The notes: generated from the sequence alone by a model not told the origin. 8,922 nt of DNA from an uncultured Candidatus Nitrosopelagicus sp. (GCA_937896695.1 CALBOT010000151.1:1-8922); one strand, 5' to 3'; positions 1 to 5,899 are shown, counted from the first letter of the stretch. Numbers and translations are program-made.

Positions 1-1
1 C

Positions 2-973
2 ACCACTCTTACTCATGTTGCAGATACAGGTTTATTATTAAATAGCACTAGACAATTACAGTTTGGTGACTCTGGTACATTTATACATCAATCAGCAGAT
101 GGTGTTCTTGATTTGGTATCGGATACGGAGATAGAAATTAATGCCACAACGATAGATATGAATGGTGCTTTAGATGTTTCTGGACAAATAACATCTGCTG
201 GAGCTTTAACTTGTGCTGGTATAGTTGTAGGTGCTGCTTCTTTGCAAGAAGCAGACTTAGTACAAATAGATGGTATAACAGCAGGAACAGTGTCAGCTTC
301 AAAAGCTGTAATAGCTGATTCTAATAAAAGAGTTATAGAGCCTAAGAAATTAGAGGGTGTTTCAGCTGAATCTAAAATTCAAGAAAAGAAAAACCAACTT
401 TATTATTCATCTTCAAAAAATGCTCTGGTTGAATCTCAATTATCGTTATCTAAAGCTAAAAATTCTCTAAAGACCATGGATCCATTTGTTTCGTGTTGGA
501 TTAAGTGTGGTATATCGTTCCTGATTGATACTATTCTTTTACAAAACAAGATCATTCCAATTCCTGTTAAAGCACTGTCTTCAATAAGAAATCTAAAAGA
601 AAATGATTCAAATCAATTTATTGATAAACTTATTGCAGAAACTGGAATTGAAAGAGCAACATCTTCTTTACTGTCACGTATGTTAAAATCATCTTCAGGA
701 TTTTCTGATATGGTTGAAAACAATCGTAATTCATTAATCATTGAAAGAAAAGCAAATCATCTCATTCAAAACTCATTATTCACTGATTGTTATTTGTATT
801 TGATTTATCAAAATAAAAATAATTTTTATAAAATTAAAGATTCACTTAACAACAATTCTGATAAGATACATGTTCTAAAAACTGCATTTGATCTTACAAT
901 TACGTCTTCTGATTTATCTGATACAATTGATTCTTTATTCGATATTTCAAAATCACTATCTAATTTTCATTAA
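2..973 (+). CDS. Partial hybrid ORF: phage tail-fibre-like N-terminus joined to an archaeal helical protein
   Basis: The frame is open from the left edge (323 codons visible), so the TTG at 113 is not a real start. The first ~110 codons carry phrases such as LQFGDSG, FIHQSADGVLDLVSDTEIEI, ATTIDMNGALDVSG and LVQIDGITAGTVSASKAV. I recognise these as typical of marine tailed-phage structural or tail-fibre proteins, a repetitive beta-rich style. From about nucleotide 330 (IEPKKLEG) the protein changes to Lys/Ser/Asn-rich helical sequence (SSSKNALVESQLSLSKAKNS, MDPFVSCWIKCGISFLID) resembling a cellular archaeal protein of unknown function. No ATG lies in frame at the change; the codon at about 337 is ATA, and the first in-frame ATG downstream is at 477. 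Either two proteins are truly fused or the assembly joined two genomes. The phage assignment is fairly confident; the function of the C-terminal half is unknown. Confidence 0.7.
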   Translation, partial: TTLTHVADTGLLLNSTRQLQFGDSGTFIHQSADGVLDLVSDTEIEINATTIDMNGALDVSGQITSAGALTCAGIVVGAASLQEADLVQIDGITAGTVSASKAVIADSNKRVIEPKKLEGVSAESKIQEKKNQLYYSSSKNALVESQLSLSKAKNSLKTMDPFVSCWIKCGISFLIDTILLQNKIIPIPVKALSSIRNLKENDSNQFIDKLIAETGIERATSSLLSRMLKSSSGFSDMVENNRNSLIIERKANHLIQNSLFTDCYLYLIYQNKNNFYKIKDSLNNNSDKIHVLKTAFDLTITSSDLSDTIDSLFDISKSLSNFH

Positions 974-978
974 CGTTG

Positions 979-988
979 TTATAAAATA
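979..988 (+). promoter_or_regulatory. TATA box upstream of the Cys-rich small protein
   Basis: TTATAAAATA is close to the archaeal TATA consensus and lies six bases after the preceding stop codon. It would place transcription start near 1010 with a ~17-nt leader before the ATG at 1027. A weaker TTAAAA at 999-1004 is about 25 nt from the ATG and would give a leaderless mRNA instead. Confidence 0.5.
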
Positions 989-1026
989 CGAATAATCCTT
1001 AAAACTAAGTTTTGTACTAGTATATC

Positions 1027-1176
1027 ATGACAGATCAAGCATGCGGATGCGAAGCAGATACTGGCGATCCAGATTATGAATGTGATTGTGCAATGCAAGG
1101 AACTTGTCTTTGTGCAGTAGATTGCACATGCGGAGTTAGTGTTTGCAAAGAAGCAGTATCTCAACTAAGTCCATAG
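1027..1176 (+). CDS. Metallothionein-like cysteine-rich small protein (49 aa)
   Basis: The ORF runs ATG to TAG and encodes 49 residues, nine of them Cys (6, 8, 19, 21, 27, 29, 33, 35, 40). They form four CxC pairs plus one Cys, a spacing typical of metallothioneins and other thiolate-cluster proteins. It has nine acidic residues, only one Lys, no His and no signal peptide, so it is probably cytosolic. By analogy it could bind Cu(I), Zn(II) or Cd(II), or buffer metal for a copper-dependent metabolism; the metal is inference. A near-consensus TATA box lies upstream and a T-rich terminator directly follows the stop, so it looks like its own transcription unit. It resembles no single metallothionein family that I can name. 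The spaced CxC pattern makes coding very likely despite the short length. Confidence 0.8.
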   Translation: MTDQACGCEADTGDPDYECDCAMQGTCLCAVDCTCGVSVCKEAVSQLSP

Positions 1177-1188
1177 AAAATATCACTA

Positions 1189-1214
1189 TTTTCTCTTTTT
1201 TTATTTTATTTTAT
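1189..1214 (+). terminator. T-rich archaeal transcription terminator
   Basis: This T-dominated tract starts 13 nt after the stop codon of the Cys-rich gene and has no preceding GC-rich hairpin. That is the usual form of intrinsic terminator in archaea. It separates the small gene from the secreted-protein gene that starts at 1265. Confidence 0.6.
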
Positions 1215-1235
1215 CCTTGTAAAACCTATCAAACA

Positions 1236-1243
1236 TTAAATAT
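1236..1243 (+). promoter_or_regulatory. TATA box of the secreted Trp-repeat protein gene
   Basis: TTAAATAT is centred about 26 nt upstream of the GTG start at 1265. That spacing predicts transcription starting at or next to the start codon, giving a leaderless mRNA. No Shine-Dalgarno motif is seen. Confidence 0.5.
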
Positions 1244-1264
1244 GCTCAAAGCAGTCTGAATTTT

Positions 1265-2773
1265 GTGAAACTATCACTCATAATTGCAGCATTTTCATTA
1301 TTATTGATAATCCCGTTAGCATCTCAAGATTCATTTGCTCAAGTTAATTCAGGTGGATTTCAAGCTGGCGGTGTAAACATTGATGGTTCATGGTATGTTG
1401 GTGAAGGTCTCAAAGTCGGTGACTATTTCAGCTTCAATGTGTGCCATGTTGATTATTTAGATTGTTCAGATTTTGATATGGCAATGTGGGTTGAAGATGA
1501 AGTTCGTGTTGGCAGTGAAGATAAATTTAGAATTCAAGTTTTAGTTTATGACGGTAGTAAAATTATCAAAGGAGTAATGGATGTTGGTCAAGTTGCACCA
1601 GAACCTACTGGTGGAACTGAAGAAATTTCTTCATATAGAAGTGCTTACAAGTCTTCTATTGCTTGGCTTTCTGCATTTGCAACAAAAGAACTGGATAGAG
1701 GAGATGGCACATACTTAACTGGAAAAGGTCCAAAAGAATTCAGAGCAGCTTCATGGGGAAAGATTGGAAATATTGGTGGTCAACAAATTTTGCCTACTGC
1801 TGAACAAACCATTTCAGTTGGGGCTGGTCAATTTGATTCTATTTTACTTACTTGGAAGACTGGAGGACAACAAAGTAAAGTCTGGATTGTAGATGACTTT
1901 CCATTTCCTATTCAAGCAAAAACATTCATGCATGTTTCTCAAGGTATTCCTCCTGTTGAATATGAATTTGAATTATTAGATTATAAGGAAAATGTATCTT
2001 CCAATCCATTTGTAAATGTTGAAACTACAGCTGCAAAACAAGCAGCTGCAGGATGTCCTGAAGAATATCAGAAAACAAAATTCAATGAATCTACAAACAC
2101 ATTTTCAATGATTGTTAAAGGTGTAATTGGTCCAAAAACTGTAAAACAAGGATGTGACATTGAATTGTTTATTGATTTTAAACGAATGGTAAATCCAACT
2201 GAATTTGTAGACCAAGTACATTATGACATTGCAGTATTTGGTGACACATCAAAACCTCCAATCAAAACTGTCTCATCTGATGAAGGAAGAGCTGAATTAT
2301 ACACTGCATCTGGTCAAACACACAGATTTGTATTGGCAGATCAACCTCCAGGAATATACACTTATGCAATAATTGTTCATGGTACTGGACCTGAACATAT
2401 TCTAGGTGGCAATCCTGACACTTCTGGATTGATGACATTTGAAGTTGAAGTTGTAAAGGGTGGAAACACATCATTTACTGCACCTGCAACAGCATCAATT
2501 ACAGAAATACCTCAATGGATAAAAAATAATGCAGAGTGGTGGGCTGCAGATCAAATTGATGATGCATCCTTTGTGAGTGGCATAGAATATTTGATTAATC
2601 AAGGAATAATGAAAATTCCTGAAACTGCTCAAGGAACTGGTTCCTCTTCTGATGGAATTCCTCAATGGATTAAAGGAAATGCAGAGTGGTGGGCTGCGGG
2701 TCAAATAGATGATAATACATTTGTTAGCGGAATCCAGTGGCTAATTTCAAATGGAATTATGAAAATATCTTAG
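1265..2773 (+). CDS. Secreted protein with two C-terminal thaumarchaeal Trp-rich repeats (502 aa)
   Basis: The GTG start is chosen because it opens a clean signal peptide (KLSLIIAAFSLLLIIPLA, cleavage near SFA/QV at residues 25-26) and sits ~26 nt after a TATA box. The nearby ATG at 1242 meets a stop after five codons. Residues ~30-245 form an unrecognised beta-rich domain. Residues ~265-400 look like an Ig/beta-sandwich domain. Cys60/Cys67 and Cys264/Cys297 could form disulfides. Residues 415-452 and 465-502 are two copies of a 38-residue unit (IPQWIK.NAEWWA..QIDD..FVSGI..LI..GIMKI) joined by a Ser/Gly linker. I recognise this unit from many exported Nitrosopumilus-type proteins, where it often ends the chain. 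There is no C-terminal membrane anchor, so it is secreted or surface-held, possibly through the repeats (inference). The molecular role is unknown. Confidence 0.85.
   Translation: MKLSLIIAAFSLLLIIPLASQDSFAQVNSGGFQAGGVNIDGSWYVGEGLKVGDYFSFNVCHVDYLDCSDFDMAMWVEDEVRVGSEDKFRIQVLVYDGSKIIKGVMDVGQVAPEPTGGTEEISSYRSAYKSSIAWLSAFATKELDRGDGTYLTGKGPKEFRAASWGKIGNIGGQQILPTAEQTISVGAGQFDSILLTWKTGGQQSKVWIVDDFPFPIQAKTFMHVSQGIPPVEYEFELLDYKENVSSNPFVNVETTAAKQAAAGCPEEYQKTKFNESTNTFSMIVKGVIGPKTVKQGCDIELFIDFKRMVNPTEFVDQVHYDIAVFGDTSKPPIKTVSSDEGRAELYTASGQTHRFVLADQPPGIYTYAIIVHGTGPEHILGGNPDTSGLMTFEVEVVKGGNTSFTAPATASITEIPQWIKNNAEWWAADQIDDASFVSGIEYLINQGIMKIPETAQGTGSSSDGIPQWIKGNAEWWAAGQIDDNTFVSGIQWLISNGIMKIS
2507..2620 (+). 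repeat. Trp-rich C-terminal repeat, copy 1
   Basis: Encodes residues 415-452, IPQWIKNNAEWWAADQIDD to GIMKIP. It aligns without gaps to copy 2 at 2657-2770. The repeat keeps its Trp pair, the acidic turn and the FVSGI and GIMKI motifs. Confidence 0.85.
2657..2770 (+). repeat. Trp-rich C-terminal repeat, copy 2
   Basis: Encodes residues 465-502, the last 38 residues of the protein, matching copy 1 in length and in nearly all conserved positions. The DNA is also similar (for example CAGAGTGGTGGGCTGC in both), which suggests a fairly recent duplication or strong constraint. Confidence 0.85.
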
Positions 2774-2797
2774 TATGCCTAGAAATGATGTGAAAGT

Positions 2798-3193
2798 ATG
2801 ACTGGTCTTTTTAGCTATCCTAAACGAAAACTTCGAAAATTGATTACTCAAGGTGAATATGAGCAAGCTGAACAACTTGGAAATGAACTAGAACAAAAAT
2901 TCTCCAAAGATCCTGATTTTCTATTCATAATGGGAAGTATGTATTACATGTTAAATGATGAGAAAAAAACACTTCATTACATTGATAGAGTATTAGAAAT
3001 TAATCCATATGATATTGAATCACTCTCTCTAAAACTACGTGTACATCAATTCTTGGCCGAAAAGCACGAGGATCAAGAATTAAAGAAAAATGAAATCAAC
3101 ATTGTAATTGATTGTTGCAGAAAAATTTTAGATGAGGCGCCAGATAATTTCGAAGTGCGTGATCTTATAACTGAATTAGAATCTCAATCTTGA
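2798..3193 (+). CDS. Small TPR-repeat protein (131 aa)
   Basis: The protein is helical and has tetratricopeptide-like units. Residues ~9-38 are one (LITQGEYEQAEQLGNELEQK). Residues ~39-72 are the clearest (DPDFLFIMGSMYYML, ending LEINPYD). Residues ~73-120 are degenerate (CCRKILDEAPDNFEVRDL). TPRs mediate protein-protein contacts; no catalytic motif, signal peptide or membrane segment is seen, so this is probably a cytosolic adaptor with an unknown partner. It begins 24 nt after the secreted-protein gene on the same strand. It may be co-transcribed or may use the weak AAAATATC element at the end of that gene. An 8-codon ORF at 2775-2801 ends on the ATGA of this start. Its own end overlaps the convergent minus-strand gene by 10 bp. 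Confidence 0.75.
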   Translation: MTGLFSYPKRKLRKLITQGEYEQAEQLGNELEQKFSKDPDFLFIMGSMYYMLNDEKKTLHYIDRVLEINPYDIESLSLKLRVHQFLAEKHEDQELKKNEINIVIDCCRKILDEAPDNFEVRDLITELESQS

Positions 3194-3672
3194 GTATCTT
3201 TCATTAGATATACATTTTCTAAAAGCCATTCACAAAATTCTATAACTGGTTGAGTAAATTCATACCACACATGTAGTGAATGTGGAAGAATGTCAATTTT
3301 ATCTTGAATATTATTATTAAAAATTATTCTTACTCCTTCTTTGTCTTCATACATGTATGCATCCTCTGTTTTAATATCTCCTAAAATTTCTAAAGCTTTT
3401 TCTTTAATTACACTTCTATCCATAGGAAAACGTTTTTTCTCCATATCTATTATTAGACTAAGATCTTGTTTTCCATACATTTCAAAATCATTAATTTTTC
3501 CATCATGTGGAAAATTAACTAGTAATTCAATATTGTATTTTTTACCAACTTGTTTTCCAATTTCGCCAATTTCTTTATACGCCATGCCTGGATTTTTTTT
3601 TAATAAAAAACGTATTTGTGGTAGATTTGACTTTAACGTTTTTTGTAAATCCTCTGTAATCATTTTAAACAT
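3184..3672 (-). CDS. Unknown alpha/beta protein (162 aa)
   Basis: I do not recognise a family. The protein starts with two helices (TEDLQKTLKSNLPQIRFLLK). It then has a short strand-rich part (NIELLVNFPHDGKINDFEMY, LSLIIDMEKKRFPMD), a helix and a final strand/helix segment (EGVRIIFNNN, LHVWYEFTQPVIEFCEWLLE). There is no signal peptide, membrane segment or obvious catalytic motif, so it is probably cytosolic. ATG at 3672 is preferred over the ATG three codons later because a TATA-like box (TAAATATG, minus strand) is centred ~25 nt upstream of it. It is divergent from the gene at 3722, with only 49 bp between, and convergent with the TPR gene, overlapping it by 10 bp. A plus-strand frame across 3341-3706 is a shadow; the minus frame has the better protein character and promoter. 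Confidence 0.65.
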   Translation of the reverse strand: MFKMITEDLQKTLKSNLPQIRFLLKKNPGMAYKEIGEIGKQVGKKYNIELLVNFPHDGKINDFEMYGKQDLSLIIDMEKKRFPMDRSVIKEKALEILGDIKTEDAYMYEDKEGVRIIFNNNIQDKIDILPHSLHVWYEFTQPVIEFCEWLLENVYLMKDTQD

Positions 3673-3692
3673 ATTCTACATTTGTATAATGC

Positions 3693-3700
3693 CATATTTA
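3693..3700. promoter_or_regulatory. Candidate shared TATA element of a divergent promoter
   Basis: CATATTTA (TAAATATG on the minus strand) is centred ~25 nt from both divergent start codons, 3672 on minus and 3722 on plus. That is the expected distance for leaderless archaeal transcripts in both directions. The minus-strand reading fits the consensus better. GTATAAT at 3684-3690 is an alternative box for the plus gene. Confidence 0.4.
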
Positions 3701-3721
3701 GATTAGTTTTTTTAGAACACA

Positions 3722-4396
3722 ATGTCTGAGATGAACATGGCCATGCCCATGAATAATGATAAAATGGATCCTGATGAAGGAGGTGCTGAAAGAACATCAA
3801 ATGTTACAGATTACAAAAGAACATGTATTGATTTCATTGAAGACATTTCTGGAAGTTATTTGGAATGGGTTGATTACTATTCTGAAAAAAATCAAATTGA
3901 TAAAGATGAAGATAAGAAAAGAAGAACTGAAATTTCATCTATAGTTGAAAGAACAAATACTTGGCTTGCAAAAGTTCCTACCACTATCAAAGCTGTTGAT
4001 GTTGTTATGAATGATGGAATACAAAAAATGGCAGAATCAACTGCAGGAAAACCATTCCAAATTGGAGTATTTGTAAATAAGATATCTGAATACACTATGG
4101 CAAAACCTGGAATAATTGATATTCATGTAAAAGCTTCTGGGAGAGATGGAAGAAAAACAAAATTAGGAACTCATAGTAAAGATGATAGGTTTAGAATAGA
4201 ATCAACAGGAAAAGTATTTTTTGATGAAGAAAACATACCTGAGAATGAATTTGATACATTAGATGTACATCTAAAACTTAATGCTAACAAATGTACTCAA
4301 AGAGATGTTATCTCATTTACTGTTATAGTTAGTGAAATGAAAGATGGAAATGAATATGACCGTAGAGGATTATCTACCATAATCCATATTGTTTAG
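3722..4396 (+). CDS. Unknown protein with Met-rich N-terminus (224 aa)
   Basis: No family is recognised. Residues 1-16 hold six Met (1, 4, 6, 8, 10, 15) in a hydrophilic tail (MSEMNMAMPMNNDKMD). Residues ~28-110 are predicted helical and charged (KRTCIDFIEDISGSYLEWVD, KDEDKKRRTEISSIVERTN). Residues ~113-224 alternate in a beta-sandwich-like way (FQIGVFVNKISEY, GIIDIHVKASG, RFRIESTGKVFF, FTVIVSEM, STIIHIV). There is no signal peptide or membrane segment, so it is probably cytosolic. The ATG is supported by the shared TATA element ~25 nt upstream. The gene is divergent from the unknown gene ending at 3672. It converges tail-to-tail with the reductase gene, overlapping by 4 bp. The Met-rich tail could bind soft metals such as Cu(I), but this is speculative. 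Confidence 0.7.
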   Translation: MSEMNMAMPMNNDKMDPDEGGAERTSNVTDYKRTCIDFIEDISGSYLEWVDYYSEKNQIDKDEDKKRRTEISSIVERTNTWLAKVPTTIKAVDVVMNDGIQKMAESTAGKPFQIGVFVNKISEYTMAKPGIIDIHVKASGRDGRKTKLGTHSKDDRFRIESTGKVFFDEENIPENEFDTLDVHLKLNANKCTQRDVISFTVIVSEMKDGNEYDRRGLSTIIHIV

Positions 4397-4722
4397 TTCT
4401 TATCTGATAATTTTATTTCTAACACTATTCTTGCTTCTTTTTGTCTACTCTCTTCTGTATATTTTAAATTTGAAATCTTTTGTGCAAGTTCTTCTTCCTC
4501 AACTAATCTAGCTAATCCTGAAAACTCATTTCCATCAAATTCAACTTTTACTTGCGGATGTGCAATGGCATTTTTTAACCAGTCACTATTTGGATTTCGT
4601 CTAGAAAAGTAAATCATGTCATTGTAAGTCACAGCTTTTGCCCAGACGGTATGTTCTTTTCCTGATTTTCTGCCTTTAGTTTTCAGCTTTGCTTTGAATG
4701 TTAAGTTGTTAATTATTTTCAT
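4393..4722 (-). CDS. Deazaflavin (F420)-dependent nitroreductase-like protein (109 aa)
   Basis: The sequence LKTKGRKSGKEHTVWAKAV (residues 13-31), a central strand (MIYFSRRNP) and SDWLKNAIAHPQVKVEF (about 47-63) match the split-barrel family of F420H2-dependent nitro/quinone reductases (DDN-like). In that family GRKSG and the following strand contact the cofactor. At 109 residues it is slightly short for the family. F420 is made by these archaea (established knowledge), so a cytosolic F420H2- or FMN-linked reductase is plausible; the substrate is unknown. The frame can extend upstream to an ATG at 4758. I prefer the ATG at 4722 because it lies one base after the stop of an upstream 28-codon peptide gene and because the family motif begins soon after it. 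The 3' end overlaps the convergent gene by 4 bp. Confidence 0.7.
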   Translation of the reverse strand: MKIINNLTFKAKLKTKGRKSGKEHTVWAKAVTYNDMIYFSRRNPNSDWLKNAIAHPQVKVEFDGNEFSGLARLVEEEELAQKISNLKYTEESRQKEARIVLEIKLSDKN

Positions 4723-4723
4723 T

Positions 4724-4810
4724 TCATCTAAACGCCATAAATGCTGCAAACATGGCAATCACGCATGATCCTCCGACACCCATCAAATACATGATTTTGT
4801 TTCCTTGCAT
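4724..4810 (-). CDS. Small hydrophobic single-span membrane peptide (28 aa)
   Basis: ATG at 4810 opens 28 codons: MQGNKIMYLMGVGGSC, then VIAMFAAFMAFR and TGA. After a short polar start with one Lys the peptide is hydrophobic with small residues (GVGGSC, AAF), and it ends in Arg. It is therefore probably a one-pass membrane peptide. A TATA box is centred ~27 nt upstream, and its stop is one base from the reductase start at 4722, so the two are probably one operon with coupled translation. I recognise no family. It could be an accessory peptide of a membrane complex, but nothing here shows which. Confidence rests on the promoter spacing, the membrane-like composition and the tight junction. Confidence 0.55.
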   Translation of the reverse strand: MQGNKIMYLMGVGGSCVIAMFAAFMAFR

Positions 4811-4830
4811 GAACTAAATTATAATGTAGA

Positions 4831-4843
4831 TTATTTAAAATAT
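4831..4843 (-). promoter_or_regulatory. TATA box of the membrane-peptide/reductase operon
   Basis: ATATTTTAAATAA on the minus strand is centred ~27 nt before the ATG at 4810, predicting a leaderless transcript. It lies about 33 bp (centre to centre) from the plus-strand TATA box of the ABC exporter, so 4811-4894 is a compact divergent promoter region. Confidence 0.5.
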
Positions 4844-4864
4844 GTAGCATTCTATCTTAGGAAG

Positions 4865-4875
4865 TAAATTATATT
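4865..4875 (+). promoter_or_regulatory. TATA box of the ABC exporter operon
   Basis: TAAATTATATT is centred about 25 nt before the ATG at 4895, which fits a leaderless mRNA. No Shine-Dalgarno sequence precedes this start, unlike the downstream permease start. Confidence 0.5.
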
Positions 4876-4894
4876 CTCATTCTAAAAGTTAGTT

Positions 4895-5899
4895 ATGAAT
4901 GCAATAGAGATTAATTCACTAACAAAAAATTTCAAAGATTCCACAGCAGTTGATAATATTTCTCTAGATGTAGAGGAAGGTGAAATTTTTGGTTTTCTTG
5001 GTCCAAATGGTGCTGGTAAGAGTACTACGATGATGATCTTAACAACTTTACTAAAGCCTACTTCTGGAAATGCGTCAATTTGTGGATTTGACGTGATTAC
5101 AAACCCATCAAATGTTCGTAAAAATATTGGATTTGTTCAACAAGAAATTGGAATTGATGAATATCTAACTGCTCGAGAAAACCTACAATTTCAATGCAAG
5201 ATAAGTCAAATTCCTAAAGAACAAATCCAAAATCGAATTGAGGAAGTAATTGATCTGGTTGAATTAACTGAGAAACAGGATGAACAATCAATTACTTTTT
5301 CAGGTGGAATGAGAAAAAGACTTGATATTGCATGTGGACTAATTCATAGACCAAAGGTCTTATTCTTGGATGAACCTACCGTCGGATTGGATATTCAAAC
5401 ACGAAGGAAAATTTGGGAATACATAAGAAAAATTCACAAAGAATTTGGAATGACCATATTTGTTTCAACACACTATATGGAGGAGGCAGATAATCTATGT
5501 GATAGAGTTGGTATTATTGATTATGGCAAAATTCAGATAGTTGATACTCCTGAATCTATGAAAAATAAACTAGAGACTGACATGATCACATTTTCTATAA
5601 TTCCTGATGAAATCAAACAGGAACAGTTCATAAATAAAATCAAATCATTTGATTTAATCAAAAATGTTGAAATTAATAAAAATAATGTGATTGTACAATC
5701 TTCTAAATCAACTCAAGTGATTCCACAAATTTTTGAAGCCTCATCTGAATACCAAATATCTATTGATTCATTTGTATTGAATAGACCAACGTTAGATGAT
5801 GTTTTCATCTCATACACTGGTCACAATTTACGTGATGATACTAATGATAAATTTAACAAAAGAAAGGAGTACAATCAGTCAAGGAGACGTGCACTATGA
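4895..5899 (+). CDS. ABC-2 type exporter ATP-binding protein, DrrA-like (334 aa)
   Basis: This is a cytosolic ATPase that powers a two-subunit ABC exporter. All nucleotide-binding motifs are intact: Walker A GPNGAGKST (36-44), Q-loop near Gln82/83, signature FSGGM (135-139; FSGG instead of the usual LSGG), Walker B VLFLDEP with Glu160, D-loop VGLD, and His193 of the H-loop. Residues ~225-312 form the C-terminal domain typical of DrrA/NodI-type ATPases (DUF4162-like), ending RPTLDDVFISYTGHNL. The last ~20 residues are charged and rich in Lys/Arg. The stop overlaps the permease ATG by four bases (ATGA). Relatives export drugs, lipids or polysaccharide precursors; the substrate cannot be told from sequence. 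The start is supported by a TATA box ~25 nt upstream. Confidence 0.92.
   Translation: MNAIEINSLTKNFKDSTAVDNISLDVEEGEIFGFLGPNGAGKSTTMMILTTLLKPTSGNASICGFDVITNPSNVRKNIGFVQQEIGIDEYLTARENLQFQCKISQIPKEQIQNRIEEVIDLVELTEKQDEQSITFSGGMRKRLDIACGLIHRPKVLFLDEPTVGLDIQTRRKIWEYIRKIHKEFGMTIFVSTHYMEEADNLCDRVGIIDYGKIQIVDTPESMKNKLETDMITFSIIPDEIKQEQFINKIKSFDLIKNVEINKNNVIVQSSKSTQVIPQIFEASSEYQISIDSFVLNRPTLDDVFISYTGHNLRDDTNDKFNKRKEYNQSRRRAL
5881..5887 (+). promoter_or_regulatory. Shine-Dalgarno site for the permease
   Basis: AAGGAGA lies 8 nt before the permease ATG at 5896, inside the end of the ATPase gene. A second AAAGGAG occurs at about 5863-5869. It suggests that this internal cistron is translated by direct initiation as well as by ATGA coupling. 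Confidence 0.5.

Noticed and set aside
113..973. TTG at 113 as the start of the first gene
   Set aside because: The frame is open to the window edge and the phage-like sequence continues upstream of it, so the gene is simply cut off.
979..1164. Minus-strand 61-codon ORF
   Set aside because: It is antisense to the Cys-rich gene; its Cys/Thr/Ala-rich sequence mirrors the CxC codons, and the plus frame has the metal-binding pattern, TATA box and terminator.
2262..2704. Two minus-strand ORFs (2262-2474, 2495-2704)
   Set aside because: They lie inside the secreted-protein gene; the second mirrors the duplicated Trp-rich repeats and has no protein character of its own.
3341..3706. Plus-strand 121-codon ORF
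   Set aside because: It is antisense to the 162-residue gene and rich in Ile/Ser/Phe, as expected from reverse-reading AT-rich coding DNA; no promoter fits it.
3756..4095. Plus (3756-3944) and minus (3892-4095) short ORFs
   Set aside because: Both are out-of-frame shadows of the 224-residue gene, which has better codon structure and a supported start.
4723..4758. 12-residue N-terminal extension of the reductase-like protein
   Set aside because: It overlaps the 28-codon peptide gene, does not resemble the family, and the ATG at 4722 is next to the peptide stop.
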